From: Deltaproteobacteria bacterium
GTDB taxonomy: Bacteria > Desulfobacterota > Binatia > Binatales > Binataceae
Reading direction: 5' to 3'
Length of the DNA: 17,260 nucleotides
Assembly: GCA_021799555.1 (NCBI GenBank)
Contig: JAJZAG010000037.1
Span: 1-17,260, forward strand
Position numbers and translations under genes: made by a program. This document shows positions 5,528 to 14,378 of this stretch, one piece after another. The notes under the pieces were generated by a model. It did no database searches. It saw only the letters and a list, made by a program, of their open reading frames with translations, and had not been told where the DNA came from. Within the stretch, counting starts at the first letter, position 1, and every line of letters begins with the position of its first letter.

Positions 5528-6475
5528 ATGAGTGATGCGCTGCCGGTCGCGACGCGGATCAGATTTGGAACGACTGCCGCCGCCGGTAATCCGGACCAGG
5601 CGCGACGCGCGATGGACGATATCGCGCGATGGGGCTACGACATCGTGTGGGCCGGCGATCATGTCGCCTTCACCGGTCCCATCAGCGACCCGTTCATTCA
5701 GTTGAGCTATTTCTCGGCGCTGCGTCCCGAGCTCACGTTCGGGACAAGCGTTTACCTGCTGCCGCTACGGCATCCGACGATCGTGGCCAAAATGGTTGCG
5801 ACGCTGGATCGAATGCTCGGCGCGGGTCATTTCATATTTGGCGTCGGGGTGGGCGGCGAATTTCCTCCCGAGTTCGAAGCGAGCGGCGTTCCGGTCAAGC
5901 AGCGTGGGGGCCGCGCTACCGAGGCGATCGCGCTAATCAAGCGGCTCTGGACGGAAGATCGCGTCGAGCATCGAGACAAGTATTTCAGCTTCGGGCCGAT
6001 TACGATCGAGCCTAAACCGCTCACGCCCGGAGGCCCACCGATATGGGTCGGCGGTCGCGCAGAGGCGGCGCTGAAGCGCGCGGCCCTTTACGGCGACGGG
6101 TGGATGCCGTACGTCGTAACGGCCAAGCGCGTCAGTGAAGGTTTGGACTTTATCGCGCGGGAAGCAGAGCGCGCCGGTCGAAAATTCACCAGCTTCGGCA
6201 CTTGCGTGCATCTGTTCTGCACGCTTGGCCCGACTTACGAAGCGGCCCTCGAGGTCGCAACGGAGCATCTCAGCAAGCGCTATGCGATGGATTTCCGCGA
6301 TCCGGCCCGACGCTACGCCGCGCTTGGCACGCCCGCTGATGTGGCCACGCGGATCGCTGAATTTATTAAGGCAGGAGTGCGCGATATCGGAGTTGACTCG
6401 GTATGCCATCCGCGCGACCGCTCGGCGCAGCTTGAGCAGTTCGCGCGTGAAGTCATTCCGCTTATTCGGAAATAG
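5528..6475 (+). CDS. Luciferase-like (LLM class) flavin/F420-dependent oxidoreductase
   Basis: At 315 residues this matches single-subunit luciferase-like TIM-barrel oxidoreductases that use FMN or coenzyme F420. Visible family features are GYDIVWAGDHVAF (36-48), the LTFGTSVYLLPLRHP strand with a helix that follows it, FGVGVGGEFPPEFEASGV (104-121), and PPIWVGGRAEAALKRAALYGDGWMP, the classic C-terminal segment of F420-type LLM proteins. GGAGG lies 8 nt before the ATG. The gene stands alone on its strand and its last 14 nt overlap the end of the convergent nitroreductase gene. Which cofactor and substrate it uses cannot be decided here. F420 dependence is likely from the resemblance to that subgroup, but no F420 biosynthesis gene is in the window. 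Confidence 0.9.
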   Translation: MSDALPVATRIRFGTTAAAGNPDQARRAMDDIARWGYDIVWAGDHVAFTGPISDPFIQLSYFSALRPELTFGTSVYLLPLRHPTIVAKMVATLDRMLGAGHFIFGVGVGGEFPPEFEASGVPVKQRGGRATEAIALIKRLWTEDRVEHRDKYFSFGPITIEPKPLTPGGPPIWVGGRAEAALKRAALYGDGWMPYVVTAKRVSEGLDFIAREAERAGRKFTSFGTCVHLFCTLGPTYEAALEVATEHLSKRYAMDFRDPARRYAALGTPADVATRIAEFIKAGVRDIGVDSVCHPRDRSAQLEQFAREVIPLIRK

Positions 6476-7121
6476 CGCGAGGCCACGGACGTCCGAAGCG
6501 GCCGTCGTTCATTCGCGGCCAAACCGGCTTGCGGTAGGGCCGCTTGAATCCGCCCTCGGGATAGCCCATCGGCACGAGCGCGATCAGTTGAAAATCCTCA
6601 GGCACGCCGAGCAAGGCCTTGGTTTCCGGCTCGCGCGACGAGAGCATCGTTGTCATCGCAGTGCCGATCCCGAGCGCTCGCGCCGAGAGCATCATTAATT
6701 CGATCGCGGGAAAGATCGAGCCGTAAGTCGCGCCAAAGTTGAACAGGTCTTCCGGGGTGCCACGCGGCACGCGCATTTTTGGGCGGTCCAGAAAAACGAG
6801 AATATGCACCGGCACGATTGCGAGCGAAGCGGCAAAGTCGTCGCCGACTGCGAGCGCTTTGTGCGCGCGAGGCGAGAGCGTTTTACGGCCGCGGATAATC
6901 GCACTTTCCTTGTACGGGCCCCAGAGTGCTTCGTACATCGCCTGAATTTCGCAGCGCGCAGCCGCATCCCGGACAATTACAAACTCCCATGGCTGGGCGT
7001 TAGAACCGGAAGGCGCCATGTTCGCGGTTTCGAGGACGCGTTCCAGGTCGCGCTGCTCGATCGGACGCGGCGAGAACCGCCGGACGGTTGGGGTGCTTGT
7101 GGCTACTTCGAAAAAATCCAT
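6462..7121 (-). CDS. Nitroreductase-family FMN oxidoreductase
   Basis: This 219-residue protein of the NfsB/FRase-like fold is expected to bind FMN as a homodimer and transfer hydride from NAD(P)H to nitro groups, quinones or similar acceptors. The N-terminal R-R-F motif (14-16), APSGSNAQPWEF (36-47) for FMN phosphate binding, the ARALGIGT helix (147-154) and the closing LVPMGYPEG (182-190) are all present. It lies 81 nt downstream of selD on the same strand and may be the last gene of that transcription unit, though its ribosome binding site is weak. Its stop overlaps the end of the luciferase-like gene on the other strand. The substrate is unknown; a dehalogenase or ring-reducing relative remains possible. 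Confidence 0.9.
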   Translation of the reverse strand: MDFFEVATSTPTVRRFSPRPIEQRDLERVLETANMAPSGSNAQPWEFVIVRDAAARCEIQAMYEALWGPYKESAIIRGRKTLSPRAHKALAVGDDFAASLAIVPVHILVFLDRPKMRVPRGTPEDLFNFGATYGSIFPAIELMMLSARALGIGTAMTTMLSSREPETKALLGVPEDFQLIALVPMGYPEGGFKRPYRKPVWPRMNDGRFGRPWPRAISE

Positions 7122-7202
7122 CGGATATCAACTCGGATAGTTCGCGCGAATCCTAACCCATCGCACCGCGCGCGTGCAAAAGCCCGCAGCGGAGAGCCCG
7201 CG

Positions 7203-8285
7203 TCAGACCAGCTCGAGCGGTAACGCCGCACGGGCAACTGCGCGCCCGACTATCGCCGCGTCGGGATAACCCGCCGCGTGCAGCGCGGCGAGCAACCGCA
7301 CAGCCTGCTCGTCGGGAAGCGAGATTAGCAAGCCGCCGGAGGTTTGCGGATCGAATGCAAGCGTGGCCATCAGGTCGGCAACCTCGTCCGAGACCGCGAC
7401 CATCGCTCCGTAGTACTCCCGGTTGCGCACGCCGCCGCCCGGAATCATTCCCGCGCCGGCAAGCTCGATTGCGCCGGGCAGAATCGGCAGGTCGGACTCC
7501 TCGAAAATTATCGTGACGCCGCTTCCCTCAGCCATTTTGGACGCGTGGCCAATGAGTCCGAAGCCGGTCACATCGGTCGCCGCATGAACATTGTACTCTA
7601 GCATCGCGGCCGCCGCGGCGGCGTTCAGTTGCGCCATCACTTTGACCGCACCCGCATATTGGTCCGCAGGTAAAGCGTCGCGCTTAAAGGCGGTCATCAA
7701 GATACCCGTGCCGAGCGGTTTGGTCAGAATTAGGGCGTCGCCTTCACGCGCGCCAACGTTACGAATAATCCGGCGCGGATCGATCACGCCGGTGATCGAC
7801 ATTCCGAATTTCACTTCTTCGTCGGCTACGCTATGACCCCCAACGACCACGGCGCCGGCCTCATGCGCTTTGTCGGCGCCGCCGCGAAGAATCTCGGTCA
7901 GCATCGCGCCCGGCAATCCCGATTGTGGCCAGCAAACGATATTGAGCGCGCTCACCGGCCGGCCGCCCATCGCGTAGACGTCGCTGAGCGCGTTAGCTGC
8001 CGAAATCTGGCCGTAGGTGTAGGGATCGTCGACCACGGGCGTGAAAAAATCGACCGTGTTGACGATCGCGAGATCATCGCGCAGACGGAACACTCCGGCG
8101 TCGTCGCCAGTCGAGATTCCGACCAGCAAATCAGGATGGCTCTCGAGTTCGAGCCGCGCCAGGATGGCCGCCAGGTCCGCCGGACCCAGCTTGCCGGCTC
8201 AACCCGCGGCCTTGCACCGAGCCGTCAGGCGGATAATTTCGCCGCGTGACGGGTTGTTGTCCTTCGCTTCCGGCATCGGAGTCAT
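7203..8285 (-). CDS. selD: Selenide, water dikinase, itself a selenoprotein (in-frame TGA = Sec29)
   Basis: SelD makes selenophosphate from selenide and ATP, the selenium donor for Sec-tRNA synthesis and selenouridine. Translated from the ATG at 8285 through the in-frame TGA at 8201-8199, the product is 360 residues, close to the E. coli length. The TGA falls at the catalytic Sec/Cys: KAAG-U29-AGKLGPADL, with Lys32 three residues on, as Cys17/Lys20 in E. coli. Further family motifs are GDDAG (60-64), VDFF with Asp79, NALSDVYAMGG (98-108), GGHS (149-152), DVTGFGL (238-244) and DPQTSGGLL (312-320). Starting at the TTG at 8129 would remove the active site. A SECIS-like hairpin follows the TGA. 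AGGTG precedes the ATG; an ATG at 8276 is an alternative. selB ends 23 nt upstream, so both are probably one operon. A sequencing error or pseudogene is unlikely given the exact position. Confidence 0.95.
8170..8201 (-). promoter_or_regulatory. Bacterial SECIS element of selD with its UGA codon
   Basis: On the - strand the TGA (8201-8199) is followed by 8 nt, then GCTGGGTCC (8190-8182), the loop GGC (8181-8179) and GGACCTGGC (8178-8170). The arms pair over 9 bp, with two G-U pairs. The apical loop starts 17 nt after the UGA and begins with G. This agrees with the bacterial SECIS model of a stem-loop directly after the UGA with a G at the start of the loop. The C-terminal winged helices of SelB would bind it. 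Confidence 0.8.
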
Positions 8286-8308
8286 TTTCACCTAATCGCG
8301 CTGCGGTG

Positions 8309-10240
8309 TCAGCCCGTGCGGGCGCGCAACCGGCGCGCGTCGCCGACTCGGATTGTGACGCCGCTATGATCGAAATAATCGAGAAGAGCGATCGCGAACT
8401 TGCGCGAGGTGCCCAGTAGATCGCGATAGGTGGCGGCCGTAACCTCGGGGTGCTTCGACAGAAACGCGGACAGAACGTCACAGGCACGGTCGATGGCGTT
8501 GCGGGTGAAATAGAGGTCGGTCGCGACTTTCACGATTTTGCCCTCACGCTCAAGTGCCGCCGCAACCGTGCGCATCTGCGGCACGGTCGCGGGAGCGCGA
8601 TCGAGATTCGCGGCGAGTTGTGCCAGGTCTGGCGGCTGATAAGCCGCGGCTTCGAGCGCTCGCAAAAGCTGCGTTCCAAATTCTCCCGCCGCGCCGCCCA
8701 GATGTACCTGATGGGTGGGCAGCCGCAGGACGCTGTCGTCACGAACGATACCCGTTTCGCGCGCAAGGCGATCGATGATCGAGCGGAACGTGCGCGCACC
8801 GACTTCCCAAGGCAGTTGCGAGCGCATCGCTTCCATTTCGAGTCCGGCTGCAAGCGGCTCGGCGGCGTGGTGCCTTTTAAGGGTCGTGAGGGCGAAGTGT
8901 CCAAGCGCATCCCATTTGGCGCGGGTGGTAAATGCTTCTTCGTCGCCGACCGAGAGTTTGATGAATCGTGCATCCTTGAGAGCCGTCGTGATTTCCTTCT
9001 CGGGGACGTTGAGCAACTGCCGCGCGCGCATCGGGCTCAACGCCAGACTTTCTTGCAGGTCAATCATCGCTTCAAGCGCGTCGGATGCGGTGCTGTCGCG
9101 CAAGCTCGCCAGGTTGTTGCGATAACGTTCGAGCGGCTTGCGCACGCGCCGTCCGAGCGGATTGAGGACGACACCGCCGCCGAGGGTGCGCATGTTAGTC
9201 TCGTCGCGAATCACGAAGTGGTCGCCGCCGAGCGCTACGATCGGGTCTTCCGCGACAATCTGAACGAGGCAGCGCTCCTTGGGAGCGATCGCGGTTTTGT
9301 CTTCGAGCAAGATCACCCGCCCAATTGTTTCAGCGGTCGCGACGAACAGCCGCACTCGTGAATTGGCGCGCACGGGTCGTTTTGCGGCAGGACGTATCTC
9401 GAGCGACGCATCAAAACGTGTGGTCGCGAAGTCGAGCTTGTCGTCGGCGAGCACGAGTCCGCGCCTGAGCTCGAGTCGCTCCGCACCGGCGAGATTCAGC
9501 GCCACGCGCTGGCATCGCCCGGCGCTCTCGACCGCTTCGGAATGCATCTGAATCGCGCGCACGCGGACCTCGTCGCCTGCGGGCAGCACGCGCAGCTTCT
9601 GTCCGACACGGACTTCGGCGCCGATGGCAGTGCCGGTAACGACCGCGCCGTGCCCTTTGATTGCGAAGGATCGATCAATCGGCAGGCGGAAGATGCCAGT
9701 CGCGCGGCGAGCCTCGAAGCCTTCGAGCCCCCGCACAATCTCGGCGCGCAGATCATCCATTCCCGCACCGGTCAGCGCGGAGACCGCGACCACCGGCGCA
9801 CCCTCGAGCGTTGTACCCTCGGCGAGCAACTCGATTTCGTCGCGCACTTCCGCGATTCGCGCGGCGTCAGCGAGGTCCGCCTTGGTGATCACAAAAATCC
9901 CGCGGCGAGTCCCAAGCAGATGAAGGATATCGAGATGCTCCTCGCTCTGCGGCATGACTCCGTCGTCAGCGGCGATCGTGAACAGCACCAGATCGATTCC
10001 GTGCGCGCCGGCCAGCATGTTGCGGATGAACCGTTCGTGGCCGGGAACGTCAACCACGCCCGCGCGCGTGCCGTCGGGTAGAGTGAAGAAGGCGAAGCCT
10101 AGTTCGATCGAGATGCCGCGCTCGCGTTCTTCTTTGAGCCGATCAGTCTCCTGGCCGGTGAGCGCGCGAATGAGCGCGGTCTTGCCATGATCAATATGGC
10201 CGGCAGTGCCTAGAATGGCATGGGTGACCTGGGCGGACAT
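8309..10240 (-). CDS. selB: Selenocysteine-specific elongation factor SelB
   Basis: This GTPase brings Sec-tRNA to the ribosome at UGA codons marked by a SECIS hairpin. The 643 residues fit the family. The GTP-binding domain shows G1 GHIDHGKT (14-21), a switch segment with RGISIELGF, G3 DVPGHE (64-69) and G4 TKAD (119-122). EF-Tu-like beta-barrel domains follow to about 370, with GHGAVVTGT in domain II. The rest is the winged-helix SECIS-binding region, ending in the typical SelB segment LLGTSRKFAIALLDYFDHSG and a closing RVGDARRL. The ATG at 10240 lies 8 nt after the carboxylase stop, and selD starts 23 nt after its own stop, so all three are probably cotranscribed. Its presence implies active Sec decoding in this organism. 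selA and selC are not seen nearby. Confidence 0.97.
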   Translation of the reverse strand: MSAQVTHAILGTAGHIDHGKTALIRALTGQETDRLKEERERGISIELGFAFFTLPDGTRAGVVDVPGHERFIRNMLAGAHGIDLVLFTIAADDGVMPQSEEHLDILHLLGTRRGIFVITKADLADAARIAEVRDEIELLAEGTTLEGAPVVAVSALTGAGMDDLRAEIVRGLEGFEARRATGIFRLPIDRSFAIKGHGAVVTGTAIGAEVRVGQKLRVLPAGDEVRVRAIQMHSEAVESAGRCQRVALNLAGAERLELRRGLVLADDKLDFATTRFDASLEIRPAAKRPVRANSRVRLFVATAETIGRVILLEDKTAIAPKERCLVQIVAEDPIVALGGDHFVIRDETNMRTLGGGVVLNPLGRRVRKPLERYRNNLASLRDSTASDALEAMIDLQESLALSPMRARQLLNVPEKEITTALKDARFIKLSVGDEEAFTTRAKWDALGHFALTTLKRHHAAEPLAAGLEMEAMRSQLPWEVGARTFRSIIDRLARETGIVRDDSVLRLPTHQVHLGGAAGEFGTQLLRALEAAAYQPPDLAQLAANLDRAPATVPQMRTVAAALEREGKIVKVATDLYFTRNAIDRACDVLSAFLSKHPEVTAATYRDLLGTSRKFAIALLDYFDHSGVTIRVGDARRLRARTG

Positions 10241-10248
10241 GGCGTTGG

Positions 10249-11859
10249 TTACATCCTGAAGACGCCGAACTGTGCGGCAGTCGCGATGGGAGCATTGAGC
10301 GACGCCGCGATTCCGAGTGCGAGCGCCGCGCGTGTCTCGACCGGATCGATTACACCATCATCCCACAGCCGCGCCGACGAATAGTAGCAGTTTGATTCGA
10401 GATCGTACTTGTCAAGGGTCGGACGGGTGAACTCGCGTTGTTCCGCGGGCGACATCGTGCGGCCTTCGCGCTTAAGCTGGTCGAGCTTGACCGTCAGCAG
10501 CGTGTTGGCAGCCTGCTCGCCGCCCATCACCGAGATTCTCGCGTTCGGCCACATGAACATCAGGCGTGGCCCGTACGCGCGACCGCACATCCCATAATTT
10601 CCGGCACCGTTTGACGCTCCGATAATTACGGTGAACTTTGGAACCTGCGCATTGGCGACGGCATTGACCATCTTGGCTCCGTCCTTGGCAATTCCACCCT
10701 GCTCGTAGCGCTTGCCGACGATAAATCCGGTGATGTTCTGCAGGAAGACGAGCGGGATTCGTCGCGCGCAACAGAGCTCGATAAAATGAGTTGCCTTGAG
10801 GGCGGACTCGCTGAACAGCACGCCGTTGTTGGCGATAAGGCCGGCAGGATATCCAAAAATTTTCACAAACCCAGTCACCAGCGTGTTTCCATAGCGCGGC
10901 TTGAACTCATGCATTCTGCTTCCGTCGACGATTCGCGCGATCACCTCGCGCACGTCATACGGTTTGCGCGTATCGGCCGAAATCACGCCGTATAGTTCGG
11001 CGGGATCGTAGTAGGGATCTTCGGGCGCTTCCTGCGGGTGGCCGGACTTTTCCCGCGCGCCGAGGTTTTCGAAAACCGCGCGCGCGATGCGCAGCGCGTC
11101 TTCGTCGTCGTCGGCCAGATGATCGCTCACGCCCGATAAGCGGGTGTGAACGTCGCCGCCGCCCAGCTCCTCGGCGCTTACCTCTTCGCCGGTGGCCGCG
11201 CGCACCAGCGGAGGTCCGGCGAGGAAGATCGTGCCCTGCTCGCGCACAATGATGCTTTCATCACACATCGCGGGCACGTATGCGCCGCCGGCGGTGCACG
11301 AGCCCATCACGACTGCGACTTGCGCAATCCCAAGCGCCGACATCCGCGCCTGATTGTAGAAGATGCGGCCAAAATGATCGCGGTCCGGAAACACTTCGGC
11401 TTGCAGCGGCAGAAAGGCGCCGCCGGAATCAACCAGGTAAACGCATGGTAGCCGATTTTCCATCGCGATTTCCTGCGCGCGCAGATGCTTCTTCACGGTA
11501 ATCGGATAGTAGGTACCGCCTTTGACAGTCGCGTCGTTCGCAACCACCATCACCTCGCGCCCATGGATCCGGCCGATGCCGGTGACGATGCCGGCGCCCG
11601 GAGCATCGTCGCCATACATCCCGTGCGCGGCTAACGTCGAGAGCTCGAGGAATGGGCTGGATTCGTCGAGCAGCTTGCGGACGCGGTCGCGGACGAGCAG
11701 CTTGCCGCGTTCGAGATGGCGTTTGCGGGCGTGCTCGGGTCCTCCGGCGCGGACGCGCTCGATTTCGGCGCGCAACCTTTGCACTTGGGCCAGAATCGCC
11801 TCGCGATTTTTGCGGAACTCGTCGGATGATGTCTGGATGCGCGATTCGAATCGATCCAT
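10249..11859 (-). CDS. Acyl-CoA carboxylase carboxyltransferase (beta) subunit, methylcrotonyl-CoA type
   Basis: This 536-residue carboxyltransferase moves CO2 from biotin to an acyl-CoA. Domain order is normal: an N-terminal crotonase-like half with the oxyanion segment GSCTAGGAYVPAM (186-198), then a second half with ITGFIVGKRYEQGGIAKDG and GASNGAGNYGMCGRAYGP (414-431). The segments FPDRDHFGRIFYNQA and LSGVSDHLADDDEDAL are closest, in my recollection, to the methylcrotonyl-CoA carboxylase beta subunit (leucine breakdown), but propionyl- or geranyl-CoA relatives are possible. The ATG at 11859 after GAAGGTAG is preferred over a TTG at 11871. No biotin carboxylase/biotin carrier alpha subunit lies in the window, and the gene is unusually placed at the head of the selB-selD unit. 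Confidence 0.9.
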   Translation of the reverse strand: MDRFESRIQTSSDEFRKNREAILAQVQRLRAEIERVRAGGPEHARKRHLERGKLLVRDRVRKLLDESSPFLELSTLAAHGMYGDDAPGAGIVTGIGRIHGREVMVVANDATVKGGTYYPITVKKHLRAQEIAMENRLPCVYLVDSGGAFLPLQAEVFPDRDHFGRIFYNQARMSALGIAQVAVVMGSCTAGGAYVPAMCDESIIVREQGTIFLAGPPLVRAATGEEVSAEELGGGDVHTRLSGVSDHLADDDEDALRIARAVFENLGAREKSGHPQEAPEDPYYDPAELYGVISADTRKPYDVREVIARIVDGSRMHEFKPRYGNTLVTGFVKIFGYPAGLIANNGVLFSESALKATHFIELCCARRIPLVFLQNITGFIVGKRYEQGGIAKDGAKMVNAVANAQVPKFTVIIGASNGAGNYGMCGRAYGPRLMFMWPNARISVMGGEQAANTLLTVKLDQLKREGRTMSPAEQREFTRPTLDKYDLESNCYYSSARLWDDGVIDPVETRAALALGIAASLNAPIATAAQFGVFRM

Positions 11860-11992
11860 ATCTACCTTCAATTGCGCCTTGTGGTGTCTGGCCGCGGCGC
11901 TTTGAGATAGATATTAGCCTTAAGCCAGCCTGATTGCGCGGGATCAGCGACTCGAAACGGGCTCGCAGAAATCGCGCGACAGGACGCATTCG
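11860..11992. promoter_or_regulatory. Divergent promoter region between the carboxylase-sel unit and mutS2
   Basis: These 133 bp separate two divergent transcription units and must hold at least part of both promoters. A TAATAT hexamer reads on the - strand near 11911-11916, toward the carboxylase, but no convincing -35 stands 16-18 bp before it. Nothing recognisable as a known operator was seen. Confidence 0.35.
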
Positions 11993-14356
11993 ATGATGCG
12001 CGACCGCGACTTGAGAGCGCTTGAATTCGACAAGGTGCTGAACCTTGTCGCGACCTACGCGGCGTCTGATCCGGGACGCGAGGCGACGCTTGAACTGCGC
12101 GGATCAACGGAGCCCGAGGAAGTTCGCGACCGGCTGCGCGCGACGGCCGAAATGGTCGAGCTGCGCGCCCATGCGGGATCGTTGCCTATGCAATCGTTCG
12201 CCGACCAACGCGGTCTCCTGCTGGCCGCTGCGCGCAGCGGCGCGGTGCTCGATGCAGCGGCGCTGCTCCTGATCCGCGATTTCGTGCTCGCGGCGCGTCA
12301 TGTGGCTGGCTTCATGCGCTCACGCCTCGAGCGGCTGCCACACCTGGCCGCGCTCCATCACAATCTGCTCGCGCCCAAAGAGCTCGCCGATGCGCTCCTG
12401 TCGTCTTTGGCTGATGACGCAACGCTTCTCGACGACGCGAGTCCTGAGTTGCGCCGCTTGCGCAGAAGGCTTCGCGACGAGCGGGTCGAACTCGAGATGC
12501 GGCTGGCGCGCTCCCTCAGCGCGGGCGGGATGGAGCCGTTTGTCTCGGACTTCGTCGTAACGGTCCGTAACCACCGATTCGTCCTGCCGCTAAAGCTCAA
12601 CTATGCCGAACGGCTCGAAGGGATCGTGCAAGACCGGTCGGTTTCGGGCGAAACGCTGTTTGTCGAGCCGTTATGGGCGGTAGAGTTGAACAATCGCGTT
12701 CTGATGCTCGAACGGGAGGCCGAAGCGGAAGAGCATCGAATTCTGGCGGCACTAACTGCAATGACCGGCGGGTATACGCGCGAGCTTGAACTGACGTTTG
12801 CCGCTATGGTCCAGCTCGACGCGCTGAACGCACGCGCGATTTTTGCCGAACGATACAACGGCGTCGAACCGGAGATAGTCGCCGACGCAATCGAGTTCAA
12901 CGCCGCCCGCCATCCGCTGCTCGTCCATAGTGGGCGCGAAGTCGTGCCGATCGACATCGGTATCGCGTCCGGGCAACACGGTCTCGTGATTTCGGGCCCG
13001 AACACCGGCGGAAAGACGGTTGCCTTGAAAACGATCGGGCTGCTGTCGCTGATGGCGCAAGCCGGGTTGCTGATCCCCTGCCGCGAAGGCAGCAAGGCGA
13101 TGGTGTTTCGCAGCGTGTTCGCCGATATCGGCGATGAGCAGTCGATAGAGGCCAACCTTTCGAGCTTTTCCGGCCATATCGTTAACCTGTCGGAAATCAT
13201 CCGCTCGCTCGACGAACCCGCGCTGGTGATTCTGGACGAACCGGGCGCCGGCACAGACCCCGCCGAGGGCGCCGCGCTGGCGATCGGGTTGATGAATTAT
13301 CTGGCGAGGCGGCGATGCGTGATTGCGGTTGCAACTCATTCGACGGCGGTCAAATTGCACGCATACTCGCGTGCGGATTTCGACGCGGCCGCAGTGGACT
13401 TCGACCCCGAGCACCTGGTTCCGCTCTATCGGCTAAAGCCACACACGATCGGCCAGAGTTACGGACTTGCCGTTGCCCGCCGGCTGGGCCTTCCCGACGA
13501 ATTAATTCGAGCGGCCGAAGCGGTGATGGGAGCGGGGAGTGTCGAGCTTGACCGGACGCTTTCGCGGCTCGAAACCGAACGCAAGCGCGTCGCTGACGAC
13601 GCCGCAAGTTTGCGCGCACGCAAGGAGCAGCTCGAACAGGAGCTTGCGGCAGCCCGCGTGGACGTCGAAGCAATTCGGACCAAGGCGATCGCCGATCGTG
13701 CACGCGGTCGCGCCGCGGTGACTGAAATCATCGAAGGCTTGCGCCGCGAAGGTTCGGAGCTGCTGCGCGAGATCAATGAGCGTGCGAAATCTCGTGGCGA
13801 TTTGAGGCGATTCTTGAACGATGCCGCGGCGCGGCTAGAACGCGCCGCACCGACGTTGGAACCCGAGCCGAGCGCGCTCGACGTCGAACCGCTCAAGCCC
13901 GGCGAGGAGGTCGAGTTGGGCGAGATTCGCGCCAAGCTTTTGTCGATCGATTCCGAGCGCGCAGTAATCGTTCGCGGCGGGCTCAAAATCGAGGTCTCGC
14001 TCGATCGTCTCCGCCGCGCGCGGGTGCGGTCACCGCAGGCATCGCAAACCGCTCGCGAGCCTACGCGCAGGTCGCCGCACTATGCAGTAACGGCGATCAC
14101 TGACGGCGCGGAATACGCCGAGCTGAATCTTATCGGGATGCGCTCGGGCGACGCCTTGCGGAAGCTCGAGGAATTTCTCGACCAGGCGTTCTTGACCAAT
14201 CGCGCCGAGGTTCGAATCATCCACGGAATCGGCTCGGGGGCGCTGCGCAAGGCGGTGCAAGAGTACTTGGAGACGTCACCTTACTGCGCGTCGTTCACCG
14301 CCGCCGATCCGCATCACGGCGGCGCCGGCGCGACAATCGTGCGAATGAATCTATAG
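11993..14356 (+). CDS. mutS2: MutS2-family ATPase/endonuclease with Smr domain
   Basis: MutS2 proteins bind branched or recombination DNA, or collided ribosomes in some bacteria, using a MutS-like ATPase and a C-terminal Smr domain. The 787 residues match the family. The lever/clamp region covers about 1-300. The ATPase has Walker A GPNTGGKT (335-342), ADIGDEQSI (377-385), the Walker B/signature region LVILDEPGAGTDP (411-423) and a His in ATHS (447-450). A charged coiled coil spans about 515-640, followed by a KOW-like strand region. The Smr domain (about 711-787) includes LNLIGMRSGDA and HGIGSGALR, with the catalytic-type HGxGxGxLR intact. The N-terminal mismatch-binding domain of MutS is absent, as expected. 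The ATG at 11993 or the adjacent one at 11996 may start translation. The gene is divergent from the carboxylase gene and stands alone. Confidence 0.96.
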   Translation: MMRDRDLRALEFDKVLNLVATYAASDPGREATLELRGSTEPEEVRDRLRATAEMVELRAHAGSLPMQSFADQRGLLLAAARSGAVLDAAALLLIRDFVLAARHVAGFMRSRLERLPHLAALHHNLLAPKELADALLSSLADDATLLDDASPELRRLRRRLRDERVELEMRLARSLSAGGMEPFVSDFVVTVRNHRFVLPLKLNYAERLEGIVQDRSVSGETLFVEPLWAVELNNRVLMLEREAEAEEHRILAALTAMTGGYTRELELTFAAMVQLDALNARAIFAERYNGVEPEIVADAIEFNAARHPLLVHSGREVVPIDIGIASGQHGLVISGPNTGGKTVALKTIGLLSLMAQAGLLIPCREGSKAMVFRSVFADIGDEQSIEANLSSFSGHIVNLSEIIRSLDEPALVILDEPGAGTDPAEGAALAIGLMNYLARRRCVIAVATHSTAVKLHAYSRADFDAAAVDFDPEHLVPLYRLKPHTIGQSYGLAVARRLGLPDELIRAAEAVMGAGSVELDRTLSRLETERKRVADDAASLRARKEQLEQELAAARVDVEAIRTKAIADRARGRAAVTEIIEGLRREGSELLREINERAKSRGDLRRFLNDAAARLERAAPTLEPEPSALDVEPLKPGEEVELGEIRAKLLSIDSERAVIVRGGLKIEVSLDRLRRARVRSPQASQTAREPTRRSPHYAVTAITDGAEYAELNLIGMRSGDALRKLEEFLDQAFLTNRAEVRIIHGIGSGALRKAVQEYLETSPYCASFTAADPHHGGAGATIVRMNL

Positions 14357-14378
14357 AGGCGGGCCGGTACGAACAATC

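Noticed and set aside
7203..8129. Shorter selD starting at a TTG
   Set aside because: It would lack the catalytic Sec/Cys segment and has no ribosome binding site; the read-through form explains the conserved N-terminus.
8450..9361. 303-codon open frame on the + strand
   Set aside because: It is antisense to selB, which is certain, and its translation shows no domain.
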